A stretch of 64,000 nucleotides of DNA from Crocinitomicaceae bacterium (GTDB taxonomy: Bacteria; Bacteroidota; Bacteroidia; Flavobacteriales_D; Crocinitomicaceae), in contig JAQXBM010000041.1 in assembly GCA_029252405.1 (NCBI GenBank), positions 1 through 64,000 on the forward strand. The letters are read 5' to 3'. Below, one piece after another: positions 52,197-60,754 of the stretch. The notes beneath the pieces were generated by a model. The model did no database searches and had not been told where the DNA came from. It worked only from the letters and a program-made list of their open reading frames with translations. The translations under genes were made by a program, and so were the position numbers. The first letter of the stretch is position 1. The number at the start of each line of letters is the position of its first letter.

Positions 52197-52991
52197 ATGA
52201 ATGCTAAAATGCTCTTCTTGGCGATTGGTTTAGGTGTTATTGTGCCGAGTTGTGCAGACAATTCTGAACCTATTGTCATTGAGGGAGTTGAACTTGCTCC
52301 TGTTCCTGTTCGGGATCCCCAGATAGCGATCGATTCACTCGCTAAGGTGGAACTTGATTCTACGACAAACGTGTACATGAAATCCTTCAACCTTGTAAAT
52401 ATTCTTGAAATTGATCCTTCCATTCAGGTAGATTTGCGATATGCCACGGATAACAATTTTATGGGGCACGTCTTGTATGACACCTTGAATGTGCTCTATT
52501 TGCAAGATGATGTAGCGGTCAGAGTTGCCGCTTGTCAGACCTATCTAAAAGAGAAATTTCCGAATTATTCCTTATTGATTTATGATGGAGTTCGACCGTT
52601 AGAAGTACAACGCGAAATGTGGAATGCCCTAGATACAATTCCAGCGGCTCAGCGCGGTAAGTTCGTTTCAAATCCTTCCTACGGAAGTGTGCACAATTTT
52701 GGTGCAGCCGTCGACTTGACAATCTGCGATGAAACAGGAAAACCATTGGACATGGGAGCTGGCTACGACGATTTCCGCGACATTGCCTTTCCAAGCAAAG
52801 AATGGAAGTTTCTACAATCTGGTGAGCTCACTAAAGAACAACATGAAAACAGAAAACTACTCCGAGAAGTAATGAAATCGCAGGGATTTAGAGGGATTCC
52901 AAGTGAATGGTGGCATTTCAATGCGTGCTCAAGAGATCAAGCTGTTTGGAAGTATGATAAGTTAATTTTTGAGAGCGGAGCTGCAAATTAA
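52197..52991 (+). CDS. D-Ala-D-Ala dipeptidase-like lipoprotein (M15D, VanX-like)
   Basis: The 264-residue protein has a lipobox signal (VIVPSCAD) and an M15 zinc peptidase domain. DLRYATDNNFMG and YDGVRPLEVQREMWN come first, then the zinc motif SVHNFGAAVD (SxHxxGxAxD), and EWWHFN with the last zinc ligand. It is predicted to cleave D-alanyl-D-alanine in the periplasm, as in peptidoglycan recycling. Vancomycin resistance is not implied, since no vanH or vanA homologue is present. Confidence 0.9.
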   Translation: MNAKMLFLAIGLGVIVPSCADNSEPIVIEGVELAPVPVRDPQIAIDSLAKVELDSTTNVYMKSFNLVNILEIDPSIQVDLRYATDNNFMGHVLYDTLNVLYLQDDVAVRVAACQTYLKEKFPNYSLLIYDGVRPLEVQREMWNALDTIPAAQRGKFVSNPSYGSVHNFGAAVDLTICDETGKPLDMGAGYDDFRDIAFPSKEWKFLQSGELTKEQHENRKLLREVMKSQGFRGIPSEWWHFNACSRDQAVWKYDKLIFESGAAN

Positions 52992-53005
52992 CTGAAGTAG
53001 CACAC

Positions 53006-53053
53006 GAGGGCTGAGCGGAGTCGAAGTCCGGGCTTCGGCTCCGCTCAGCCCTC
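53006..53053. repeat. REP-like inverted repeat, possible bidirectional terminator
   Basis: Two 21-bp arms (53006-53026 and 53033-53053) match with a single G-T wobble around a 6-nt loop. The element lies between the convergent VanX-like and TonB-receptor genes. Its arm recurs at 50888. There is no T run, so termination would be by the stable stem alone. Confidence 0.85.
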
Positions 53054-53063
53054 AGTAAAAGAT

Positions 53064-55397
53064 CTATCGAAACGAATATCGAATTCCCAAAAATCCACGA
53101 ATCCCTTGATTTGGACCATAAACATAAGAAGGATCAAAGGTCAATCCGTAAGGATTATTCGCAGTGGCAACAGCATCACCATTTCCATCAAAGGTCACTC
53201 CATTATCAAAAGGATCGTTTGCGCGAGCGAGTAGGAAAGGGGTGTTTTTTCCAGGAGTCCAGTTGAGCAAATTTTTCACTCCTCCGTAAATCTCCCAATT
53301 ATCGAATCCTTTGTACGTTACCTGAATGTTTTGAATGCTCCACCAAGGTGAATATTCCGGGCGAGGATCAAGTTCATTCAATAGCGGTAATCGCATTGGA
53401 CTGTAAACATTTCCAGTGTAATCGATTGAGAACTGCGTTCTTGGAACTTCATAGGAAACCGCCCAAGTTGCAGTGAATTTTTCCGTTAAGATTTGATCAC
53501 TGCGCACGCCATTGGAAATGGAGTAAATGTCCATGAGTGTTGCTCCCGTTTGAATGGATAATCCTGGTAAGAGTTTCAGTGTTAAATTGGCGCTCACTCC
53601 TTGACTTACTGCATGACCATCCAAGTTGGCGTAGCGAATTTCATTGGGGTCGCTGTCGTAATCAGCAATAATTCGATTCGTGAAATAGGTATGGAACAAA
53701 GTGGCGTCCACACTGATCATTTTGTTTTTCTTGGTGATGAAGGTTTTGCTGTAATTCACATTTACGTTGTACGATTCTTCAGGGGCAATATCATCCTCAA
53801 TAACAACTTCTCGCGCTCCCGTCAATGCAGCGTGGTCTTCGGTAAAGATGTTCACAACGCGGTATCCCGTCCCAGCATTCAGACGAAGAATGTGCAGATT
53901 CTTGCTCATCCATTTGTATCCAACACGGGGAGTGAAAATAATTCCATGAACAGAATGGTAATCTAATCGCGATCCAAGTAGCAATTTGTGCTCTTTCCCA
54001 AATTTGATTTCATCTTGCGCGTAGATTCCAGGAATCCATTGGATATCGCGCATGTTTTGTGGATTCACGCTGTCATTCGTTGCCGTTGCAGGAGTGTTAT
54101 CGTCATAATTGACGTATCGAACGGCCGCCCCAATGATGAAATCGTGCTTGTCCAAATGCTTATCCCAATAGGTTTGAGCAAATCCTGTAATCTGATCTGC
54201 CATGTATGGCACATTTCCGTAGAAGCTGTTTTGCTGATGACGATTGAGTGACCCAGTCATGAAAACACGTTCTTTCATTGGTAGCTGATACATTCCGAGT
54301 AGTTCCCAACGAGATGTATAAATGCTTTCTCCGTAGAGACTGTCTCCACCGCGGAAGTTCGAATTCCAATCCATTTGTCCTCCCCAACGATCTTCGTATA
54401 AATAGCGCCCAGCAATTGAAAGTTGTCTGCGATCCTTCCTTGGATTGAACTTCCATTTCTGAAAGATTGAAATGCGATTTTGCAGCGTTACATCGGTAAA
54501 TCCGTCATTATTGTTGTCAACTGGAGTATTGTAGTTGTAGTAATTGATTCCGGTGAGAACATCCCAAATCGGTCTTTTTGGCTCGTAAGTACTGAGTGGA
54601 CTTTTATACCGATTACGCCTGCCTAGTTTAAATCGGAGCCCTAGATCAGCATTTGTTTCAAGCCAACTTGTCGTGAATACATCGGCAGATACCACTGGTG
54701 CGTTAATCGGATTTTTCGTGATGATATTGATCACCCCTCCAATGGCTTCGCTCCCGTAAAGTGTTGAAGCTGGTCCCTTGATGACTTCAATTCGTTCGAC
54801 AAGTGAGTTTGGTATTCCAGAGAGTCCGTAAACACTCGATAAGCTGCTGACAATTGGCATTCCATCTATCAGCATCATGGTGTAAGGTCCCTCCAGCCCA
54901 TTGATATGAATGTCGCCAGTGTTACAGATGTTGCAATTCAATTGAGGGCGAACACCATTCACATTTTGCAAGGCATCGTACACGGAAGGACTCGGATTTT
55001 TCTTAAAGAATTTGGGTGAATACACTTCAACATTAACGGTGCTGGCTTTCTTCGAGATTTCTTTCATCGTTCCAGAAATCACGATTTCATCAATGGCTTG
55101 AAATTCAGATTTTAGCTCTACATCAACGACAACATTACCTTGTACTTCAATGGTCTCAGAGTAGAGTTCATACCCCGTCACAGATACTTCGAGTAAATGA
55201 TCTCCAGAAGGAACATTTTTTAGCATTGCGATCCCATTCTCATCACTCAACACGAATAATTTATTCGCTCGAATCATCACTTTCGCGTAAGGTATAGGGT
55301 CACCACTTCTTGATGATGTAAGGTTTACTTTGACGTTGTTTTGCCCAAATAGGCTCAAGTTGACAAGTAAAAATGTAAAAAGAATAAACTGCCTCAT
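53064..55397 (-). CDS. TonB-dependent receptor, probable metal uptake
   Basis: From the ATG at 55397 the protein has 777 residues. It has a signal peptide ending LSLFGQ, a carboxypeptidase-like beta domain (about 22-95), DEIVISGT (103-110, TonB-box-like) and a plug with LIDGMPIVSSLSSVYGLSGI and IEVIKGPASTLYGSEAIGG. A 22-strand barrel ends GIRYSFR. The plug holds an unusual CNIC (155-158). The gene is divergent from a DtxR-family regulator, and a palindrome sits between its -33 and -7 elements. A metal or metal-chelate substrate is inferred. Confidence 0.93.
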   Translation of the reverse strand: MRQFILFTFLLVNLSLFGQNNVKVNLTSSRSGDPIPYAKVMIRANKLFVLSDENGIAMLKNVPSGDHLLEVSVTGYELYSETIEVQGNVVVDVELKSEFQAIDEIVISGTMKEISKKASTVNVEVYSPKFFKKNPSPSVYDALQNVNGVRPQLNCNICNTGDIHINGLEGPYTMMLIDGMPIVSSLSSVYGLSGIPNSLVERIEVIKGPASTLYGSEAIGGVINIITKNPINAPVVSADVFTTSWLETNADLGLRFKLGRRNRYKSPLSTYEPKRPIWDVLTGINYYNYNTPVDNNNDGFTDVTLQNRISIFQKWKFNPRKDRRQLSIAGRYLYEDRWGGQMDWNSNFRGGDSLYGESIYTSRWELLGMYQLPMKERVFMTGSLNRHQQNSFYGNVPYMADQITGFAQTYWDKHLDKHDFIIGAAVRYVNYDDNTPATATNDSVNPQNMRDIQWIPGIYAQDEIKFGKEHKLLLGSRLDYHSVHGIIFTPRVGYKWMSKNLHILRLNAGTGYRVVNIFTEDHAALTGAREVVIEDDIAPEESYNVNVNYSKTFITKKNKMISVDATLFHTYFTNRIIADYDSDPNEIRYANLDGHAVSQGVSANLTLKLLPGLSIQTGATLMDIYSISNGVRSDQILTEKFTATWAVSYEVPRTQFSIDYTGNVYSPMRLPLLNELDPRPEYSPWWSIQNIQVTYKGFDNWEIYGGVKNLLNWTPGKNTPFLLARANDPFDNGVTFDGNGDAVATANNPYGLTFDPSYVYGPNQGIRGFLGIRYSFR

Positions 55398-55414
55398 TGT
55401 ATTGTTTCGTGATG

Positions 55415-55445
55415 CAAAACTATAAAAGTTAGACGAGTCTAACAA
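55415..55445 (-). promoter_or_regulatory. Promoter of the TonB receptor gene
   Basis: On the minus strand TTG (55443-55445) and TAGTTTTG (55415-55422) are 20 bp apart, fitting the Bacteroidota -33/-7 consensus. The leader would be about 14 nt. Confidence 0.65.
55428..55443. promoter_or_regulatory. Probable operator of the DtxR-family regulator
   Basis: GTTAGACGAGTCTAAC has perfect 7-bp arms around a 2-bp spacer. It lies between the -33 and -7 elements of the receptor promoter and 35 bp before the regulator's own ATG, the expected place for a repressor site. Confidence 0.7.
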
Positions 55446-55465
55446 TTATTCTAGGCTTTTTTAAC

Positions 55466-55473
55466 TAGATTTG
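55466..55473 (+). promoter_or_regulatory. -7 promoter element of the DtxR-family gene
   Basis: TAGATTTG matches TAnnTTTG and ends 5 bp before the ATG, suggesting a leaderless or nearly leaderless mRNA. No -33 TTG is visible. Confidence 0.4.
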
Positions 55474-55478
55474 TTTTC

Positions 55479-56165
55479 ATGTTGTCATTCACAGAAGAGA
55501 ATTACCTCAAAGCCTTAGTAGAATTGACTGTATTAGATGCAGATTCAGATGAGGTGGGCGTGAATGCATTGGCGTCTTCTTTGGACGTTAAACCCGCAAC
55601 AGCGAGCGATATGGTTCGGAAGCTTCGCGATAAAACACTGGTGAACTACAAAAAGTACGGAAAAGTCTCACTGACAGATACTGGAAGATTTAAAGGAATG
55701 ATGGTCATTCGGAGACATCGTTTATGGGAAACCTTTCTTTCCAGTAAGCTGGATTTCTCTTGGGATGAGGTGCACGAATTGGCCGAAGAACTGGAACACA
55801 TTCACTCAGAAAAATTGATCAATCGATTGGACGAGTTTTTGGATTTCCCTGAATTCGATCCACACGGCGATGCGATTCCAAATAAAGATGGCGAGATTTT
55901 GCTTCCTTTCAGAAGAACACTTTCGGAAGCAGAAGTTGGGAAGAAACACAAAATTAGCGCAGTGCGCGATCAGATCGAAGTCCTGCAGTACATGGACAGA
56001 ATCCAATTGAAAATCAATCAGGATGTGACGATTGACCACCGAGAAGCGTTTGATGGCTTGACAACAATTACCTACGGTAAACAAACGAGTGTTGTTTCTC
56101 CGAAGTTGACGGAGAACATATTTGTTGTTTGCTCGACATGCGGCAAGGCGAAATGTACGTGTTAG
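55479..56165 (+). CDS. DtxR/MntR-family metal-dependent regulator
   Basis: The 228-residue protein begins MLSFTEENYLKALVELTVLD, followed by a winged helix (LASSLDVKPATASDMVRKLR). The metal-binding and dimer region has RRHRLWETFLSSKLDFSWDE and HELAEELEHIHSEKL, then DPHGDAIPNKDG. A FeoA-like C-terminal domain ends in a cysteine cluster, CSTCGKAKCTC (218-228). It probably represses the divergent TonB receptor when manganese or iron is plentiful. Its stop overlaps the convergent M1 peptidase stop by 4 bp. Confidence 0.92.
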   Translation: MLSFTEENYLKALVELTVLDADSDEVGVNALASSLDVKPATASDMVRKLRDKTLVNYKKYGKVSLTDTGRFKGMMVIRRHRLWETFLSSKLDFSWDEVHELAEELEHIHSEKLINRLDEFLDFPEFDPHGDAIPNKDGEILLPFRRTLSEAEVGKKHKISAVRDQIEVLQYMDRIQLKINQDVTIDHREAFDGLTTITYGKQTSVVSPKLTENIFVVCSTCGKAKCTC

Positions 56166-58126
56166 TTTTTCACTAAAATTTTCACTCTTGTGTCACCACT
56201 TTCAGTCGTCAATTGCATGATGTAGTTGCCATTCAACCTAGACGTCAAATCAATTTTCGTTGAATTGGAGAAACTTCCTTCCTCAATCAATCTTCCGCGC
56301 GTATCGTAGATCTTGAATGATTGTGAACCTGTCATTTCTGTTTCGATGGTGTAGTTTCCTTTTGAAGGATTTGGCGAAATGATGTAATCGTTTTTCGAAG
56401 TAAGGTCGTTGATTGAATTCGTTAAGTTGTCATCTTCCACAATTGATCCAATTTCGTTGATGATATAGTTGTCAGGATCAAGCCCTACGAGCCCGTTGAT
56501 GTTCCCCATGTTGTAGAAAGTAAATTGCTCCAAGTTTGAATTGATATCCAATCGAATTGTCGTATCAGGACCAAATGTTTTTGAGAATCTGACATCTATC
56601 GGGTTCGTAAATGTTGGAGTCGAGCTGGAAGTTGTGTGAGAAACCTCCAAGATTAAATCACTTCCAACTTTGTTCCAACGAGCTGAATAGGTCGGGAATC
56701 CTTCTCCAAAATACCATTCTTGAAAGGCATCAGTTAAATCCAAACCTGAACTTGTTTCGAGCGCTTCTTTTACATCTAATCCAATTAGTGTGCTGTCAGC
56801 GAAATCAACTTGCAAATCTTGCAGAGCTTGGAAGAAATCGGCATCATCATTCATAATGTATCGGAAGGTATGCAAGATGGCTGCTCCTTTATCGTAGGTC
56901 AAACGTCCTGAGAAAATGCGGTTTTCGTTCAAGGTATCCAATACCCAAACGCTTCCACCATTTTGAGACATAATGTTATCGTGACGATTGAACATGTCAT
57001 CGTAAGCGTCGTTGGTTGAGTACAAGTTTTCCAGCATCAAGTGCTCGCTGTAGGAAGCGAATCCTTCGTTTACCCAGATATCAGACCAAGAACCGCACGT
57101 AAGGTAATCTCCCCACCACTGGTGTCCTAATTCGTGGGCCGTCAACCAAGGAGTAAAAAAACCTTGAGTCGTCATTGTTTGATGTTCCATTCCACCGGAA
57201 AGTGGTGCCATGCAGTGACCGTATTTCTCATCAGCAAAAGGGTACATTCCGTACAAATCAGAGAATAGCTCTAGGAAATCGACCGTTTCATCAATGTCAT
57301 TTTGGAAGTTCGGCAATGTTGCCGGATTGTTGTAAATGAAGTTTTGAATCAAAATTGGGCTTGGTGCTCCTGCTGGATTTGCGAAAACATTGTATTCGAC
57401 GTATTCGGCAATCGCTACAGAAATCAAGTAGTAATCAATTGCGTGGCGGTGCATCCATTCGAAACGTTTTGTTCCATTTCCTAGGTCTACAGTCGCTTCC
57501 AAAATTCCATTCGATCCTGCCATGCAGTTATCTGGAACTGTTAGTTTCACTGAAGAACTATCGGCTTTATCCGTTAATGATTGCTTACACGGCCACCATT
57601 CGTAGGCTGAAAATGGTTCCGAAAGTGACCACGTTACTTGATTTCCCCATGTAGGTGATGAATCGTTACTCATTCCTGATCCTCCAAATGGAGTAGAGGC
57701 ACCTGTTGCTGGAAACCCATCGTAGTCGATTGCAATAGCAAAGTTGACGCCTGCAGCAATGTTCACAGGAACGCGAATTGCCGTCCCAACGCGTGAATAT
57801 GGAGTGCTAACTCCGTTCAAACGAATATCAGAAATAGTGAATCCATCATACAGCTCAAATAATACAGAGTCCATGGCAACTCGAGAGGTTCCGTGAATTT
57901 CGCCTGTACCGTCGATGCTGGTATTCAAGTTGGTCATTTCTAAATCGAGTGCGTAAAAATGCACATCGTATTCTTCAGTTTCGGCAATTTCAGCCACAGA
58001 TAACGAAGCACTTTTGAATTGTGCACCAAAGCCATCACGTTTTGAACAGTGATGTGAGTTTTCGTTTTGAGCCGATAAAATTCCAGAAAATAAAAGAGAA
58101 ACGGAGAGAAGTAAAGTTTTAGTCAT
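56162..58126 (-). CDS. Secreted M1 family aminopeptidase with T9SS sorting domain
   Basis: From the ATG at 58126 the protein has 654 residues. A signal peptide ends SGILSAQ. The M1 domain has SGGMEHQTMTT in place of the GAMEN loop, the zinc motif HELGHQWWGD and the third ligand in VNEGFASYSEH. The C-terminal ~80 residues form a T9SS type A sorting domain (YIISPNPSKGNYTIETE). It trims peptides at the cell surface. An upstream in-frame start (58189) would add 21 residues before the signal peptide and is not used. Confidence 0.93.
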   Translation of the reverse strand: MTKTLLLSVSLLFSGILSAQNENSHHCSKRDGFGAQFKSASLSVAEIAETEEYDVHFYALDLEMTNLNTSIDGTGEIHGTSRVAMDSVLFELYDGFTISDIRLNGVSTPYSRVGTAIRVPVNIAAGVNFAIAIDYDGFPATGASTPFGGSGMSNDSSPTWGNQVTWSLSEPFSAYEWWPCKQSLTDKADSSSVKLTVPDNCMAGSNGILEATVDLGNGTKRFEWMHRHAIDYYLISVAIAEYVEYNVFANPAGAPSPILIQNFIYNNPATLPNFQNDIDETVDFLELFSDLYGMYPFADEKYGHCMAPLSGGMEHQTMTTQGFFTPWLTAHELGHQWWGDYLTCGSWSDIWVNEGFASYSEHLMLENLYSTNDAYDDMFNRHDNIMSQNGGSVWVLDTLNENRIFSGRLTYDKGAAILHTFRYIMNDDADFFQALQDLQVDFADSTLIGLDVKEALETSSGLDLTDAFQEWYFGEGFPTYSARWNKVGSDLILEVSHTTSSSTPTFTNPIDVRFSKTFGPDTTIRLDINSNLEQFTFYNMGNINGLVGLDPDNYIINEIGSIVEDDNLTNSINDLTSKNDYIISPNPSKGNYTIETEMTGSQSFKIYDTRGRLIEEGSFSNSTKIDLTSRLNGNYIMQLTTESGDTRVKILVKN

Positions 58127-58218
58127 ATGGAGATAGTTGAAGCCTAAAATTACTATTAAATTCGGGTTTGTAATTGTTAGGATTTTCAATTGATTGAAGT
58201 CCTATATTCGTTGATTCT

Positions 58219-59133
58219 ATGAAAAAGTATTATTTCAGCTTCTTATTTTTTGTTCTTGCCTTTTGTTTGAATGCTCAAACTTCGCGATTGGAGATTCAAA
58301 GTCAATTGGATACAATCGTAAATCGAGATGGATGGCGCAATTATGAGGACACTTCTGTGCTCACTGCAGTAGGTGTTTACATCGAAAATGAATTCAAAAA
58401 GCACACGAAAAATGTCTATCGACAGAATTACATTGTTCACAACAAAGAATACTTCAACGTAGTTGGATTGATTGGGGATACAACCAAGCCTCGCGTTATC
58501 GTTGGTGCGCATTACGACGTGTGCGATACACTTCCAGGAGCTGATGACAACGGAACAGGTGTCGTAGGATTATTGCAAGTAATGCAGCAACTCAAGAACG
58601 ATACTTTGGGGAAATACTGTTTCGAGATTGTTGCTTACACACTTGAAGAACCACCGTATTATGCAACCGAGTACATGGGGAGTTTTGTTCATGCTGAATC
58701 ATTGCACACTAGAGGTATAGACGTTTTCGGTATGGTTTCCTTGGAAATGATCGGTTACTTTTCCGATGAGAAGCACTCACAAGATTATCCGCTGAACTTT
58801 CTGCGTTTCTTTTATGGAAATGTGGGAGATTACATCACCGTGGTGCGTAAAATGAATAAAGGTCCGTTCGCTCGAAGATTTTCGAGTAAGTTCAAGAAAT
58901 CAGATAAAGTCAGAACGAAGAAGTTCACTGGGCCAAAAAACCTGAGGGGAATTGACTTTTCAGATCACCGCAGTTATTGGCATTTCGAGTACGATGCAAT
59001 CATGCTCACAGACACAGCATTTTACCGGAATAAGAACTATCACCACTCAACGGATACGTTAGATAAAATTGATTTTGAGCGCTTGGCAGCAGTGATCGAT
59101 GGAATCGTTTGGACCTTGCGAAGAATGAATTAA
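58219..59133 (+). CDS. Secreted M28 family zinc peptidase
   Basis: The 304-residue protein has a signal peptide ending FCLNAQ and an M28 domain with GAHYDVCD (His98), GADDNGTG (Asp110), TLEEPPYYATEYMGS (the EE pair), DFSDHRSYW, and the late histidine in NYHHSTDTLDKIDF. It is predicted to be an aminopeptidase in the periplasm or outside the cell. The gene is divergent from the M1 aminopeptidase, with 92 bp between start codons. Confidence 0.92.
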   Translation: MKKYYFSFLFFVLAFCLNAQTSRLEIQSQLDTIVNRDGWRNYEDTSVLTAVGVYIENEFKKHTKNVYRQNYIVHNKEYFNVVGLIGDTTKPRVIVGAHYDVCDTLPGADDNGTGVVGLLQVMQQLKNDTLGKYCFEIVAYTLEEPPYYATEYMGSFVHAESLHTRGIDVFGMVSLEMIGYFSDEKHSQDYPLNFLRFFYGNVGDYITVVRKMNKGPFARRFSSKFKKSDKVRTKKFTGPKNLRGIDFSDHRSYWHFEYDAIMLTDTAFYRNKNYHHSTDTLDKIDFERLAAVIDGIVWTLRRMN

Positions 59134-59213
59134 TTGCCAAAATTGGGCTCTGCGTTGAACAAAATCGCTTTAAAACTGTACTTTAGAAAGAACGTTTACA
59201 GTAATCAGACAGT

Positions 59214-59861
59214 ATGGATAGAAAGAAGTTTTTAGTAACAGCATCATTGGCGGCATTTTCAATATCTGCTTGTGCCAATGTCAAGGTGGATGGAGAATCG
59301 AGTAAGGCTGAAGAGCCAGAAGGTGAAGGAGAAGGTAAGTTGGTTGGTCAATGTGCTACAACAAATGATATTCTAGGACCATTTTATCGAGAGAACGCGC
59401 CGGATCGTTCAGACTTGACTTTCGACGGCTTAACAGGATCAATTGTTCAAGTGAAAGGACGAGTTTTGGCCGAGGATTGTATTTCGCCTGTCAAAGATGC
59501 GTTGATAGAAATTTGGCACTGTGATACGGAAGGTGACTACGATAATGACACGGATCAATACCTTCATCGAGGAGTCCAAACGACGTCGAAAACTGGTGAA
59601 TATTCCTTCAAAACGATTTTGCCTGGGAAGTATTTGAACGGAAGATTGTATCGTCCAGCACACATTCATTTTAGAATTACTTCGCCAACGTCAAAAGAGT
59701 TGGTTTCACAGATTTACTTTATGGGTGATCCTCACATTACAGAAGATCCTTGGGCATCTCAGGATAAGGCAGCTGATCGAATTCGACCTGTTATTTTGGA
59801 AGATGTGAAAGGAAATTTGGTAGTTAATTTTGATGTGTATACGACGGCTAGTGAGGAATAA
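59214..59861 (+). CDS. Intradiol dioxygenase-like lipoprotein
   Basis: The 215-residue protein has a signal segment ending SISAC (lipobox Cys20), an acidic linker (EEPEGEGEG) and an intradiol dioxygenase beta-sandwich. The iron ligands appear complete: Tyr109 (GDYDN), Tyr140 (LPGKY), His150 and His152 (RPAHIHF). Classical members cleave catechols or protocatechuate in the cytoplasm. This one is exported and shorter, and no aromatic pathway genes are nearby. Substrate unknown. Confidence 0.88.
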   Translation: MDRKKFLVTASLAAFSISACANVKVDGESSKAEEPEGEGEGKLVGQCATTNDILGPFYRENAPDRSDLTFDGLTGSIVQVKGRVLAEDCISPVKDALIEIWHCDTEGDYDNDTDQYLHRGVQTTSKTGEYSFKTILPGKYLNGRLYRPAHIHFRITSPTSKELVSQIYFMGDPHITEDPWASQDKAADRIRPVILEDVKGNLVVNFDVYTTASEE

Positions 59862-59879
59862 TTTTGGTATCTTAATACC

Positions 59880-60176
59880 ATGAAACAATCATTTCACTTT
59901 ACCAAAGACAAATTTTGCAGTTTGACCATGAAACTGATCAATATTCGTCAACCTTCCTTCTTGACCGAAAAAAACATCGAAGACACATTGATGAATTGCC
60001 TTGTGGCCATTGAAGGTGAAAAAAGTGTACAAATTGAGAATATTTTCTTTACAGAATCTGAGAAAATTGTTCCGAATGGCTTGAGTCCAGTCGCGGATGT
60101 TAACTTCACGCTTTCTAAAAACGAGGATACGAAGAACACGGATTTTTTGAAGATTATTGCGAAGTTTAACTCCTAG
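59880..60176 (+). CDS. Small hypothetical protein
   Basis: The 98-residue frame starts at an ATG 18 bp after the dioxygenase stop. A -7-like TAATTTTG (59859-59866) overlaps that stop codon. The product is polar, without signal peptide or membrane segment, and has alternating strand-like parts (CLVAIEGEKSVQIENIFFTE, VADVNFTLSK). I recognise no family. The upstream element and ordinary composition suggest a real gene. Confidence 0.55.
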   Translation: MKQSFHFTKDKFCSLTMKLINIRQPSFLTEKNIEDTLMNCLVAIEGEKSVQIENIFFTESEKIVPNGLSPVADVNFTLSKNEDTKNTDFLKIIAKFNS

Positions 60177-60195
60177 CGTCGTAATTGAAAAATTC

Positions 60196-60379
60196 TTGAT
60201 TGAAAGATGTTTGATTGAAAGATGCGATAGGTTTTTAAGATTTCAACGTGAACTTCTGAATAATACTTATTGACTGAAATCTAAATTGATTCCATTTATT
60301 TCATTTCAGAAGCAGTTCGATCATCCCATTTTCGTAAAGTCAACTTGGAAATAGTTACTCTTCATTCAATCTTTCAATG
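60196..60379. repeat. Short direct and inverted repeats in intergenic DNA
   Basis: TTGATTGAAAGATG occurs twice in tandem (60196-60209, 60211-60224), and its core ATTGAAAGAT recurs inverted at 60368-60377. The rest of the 239-bp gap shows no gene. Confidence 0.6.
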
Positions 60380-60415
60380 CGCGCAGCGCAAATCATTCTT
60401 CAATTTTCCAAGTTT

Positions 60416-60754
60416 CTAGGCGAAGTCCATGTTTAGTCTGTCTTCCAATATCTCAATCAGCTCTTTCTGGTAGTATTTAAATCGATCTGGAATGTGCAAA
60501 ACGCGAATTTTCTTTGAATAACTCGCGGACGTATGCTTGTTGATCAAGTCTTTGTGACGCTTCTCCATAACGTAAATTACATCCGCCCATTCTGCTAAAT
60601 CTTCCGACATTGGATTCGTGCCTTCTTTCTGGCAGATTTTCAAATTGGTACCTGCAGAATCGAAATTGAGTTCTGGATACTTCTCTGCGAAATAGTCGTC
60701 CGCAGTTTTAGAACGCTGCTTGTTCGCTGAGCATACAAATAGAATGTTTGTCAT
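60416..60754 (-). CDS. Low-molecular-weight phosphatase-like protein
   Basis: This 112-residue protein has the phosphatase loop VCSANKQRSK (Cys8, Arg14; C-x5-R-S) at its N-terminus, FDSAGT, and IPDRFKYYQ, whose aspartate may be the general acid. It is shorter than usual LMW-PTP (~150). Targets are unknown. It overlaps the thioredoxin-like gene by 4 bp (ATGA). Confidence 0.82.
   Translation of the reverse strand: MTNILFVCSANKQRSKTADDYFAEKYPELNFDSAGTNLKICQKEGTNPMSEDLAEWADVIYVMEKRHKDLINKHTSASYSKKIRVLHIPDRFKYYQKELIEILEDRLNMDFA

Noticed and set aside
52197-52991. VanX-like gene as vancomycin resistance
   Set aside because: No vanH, vanA or vanRS homologues are nearby, and VanX-like dipeptidases are common in peptide recycling.
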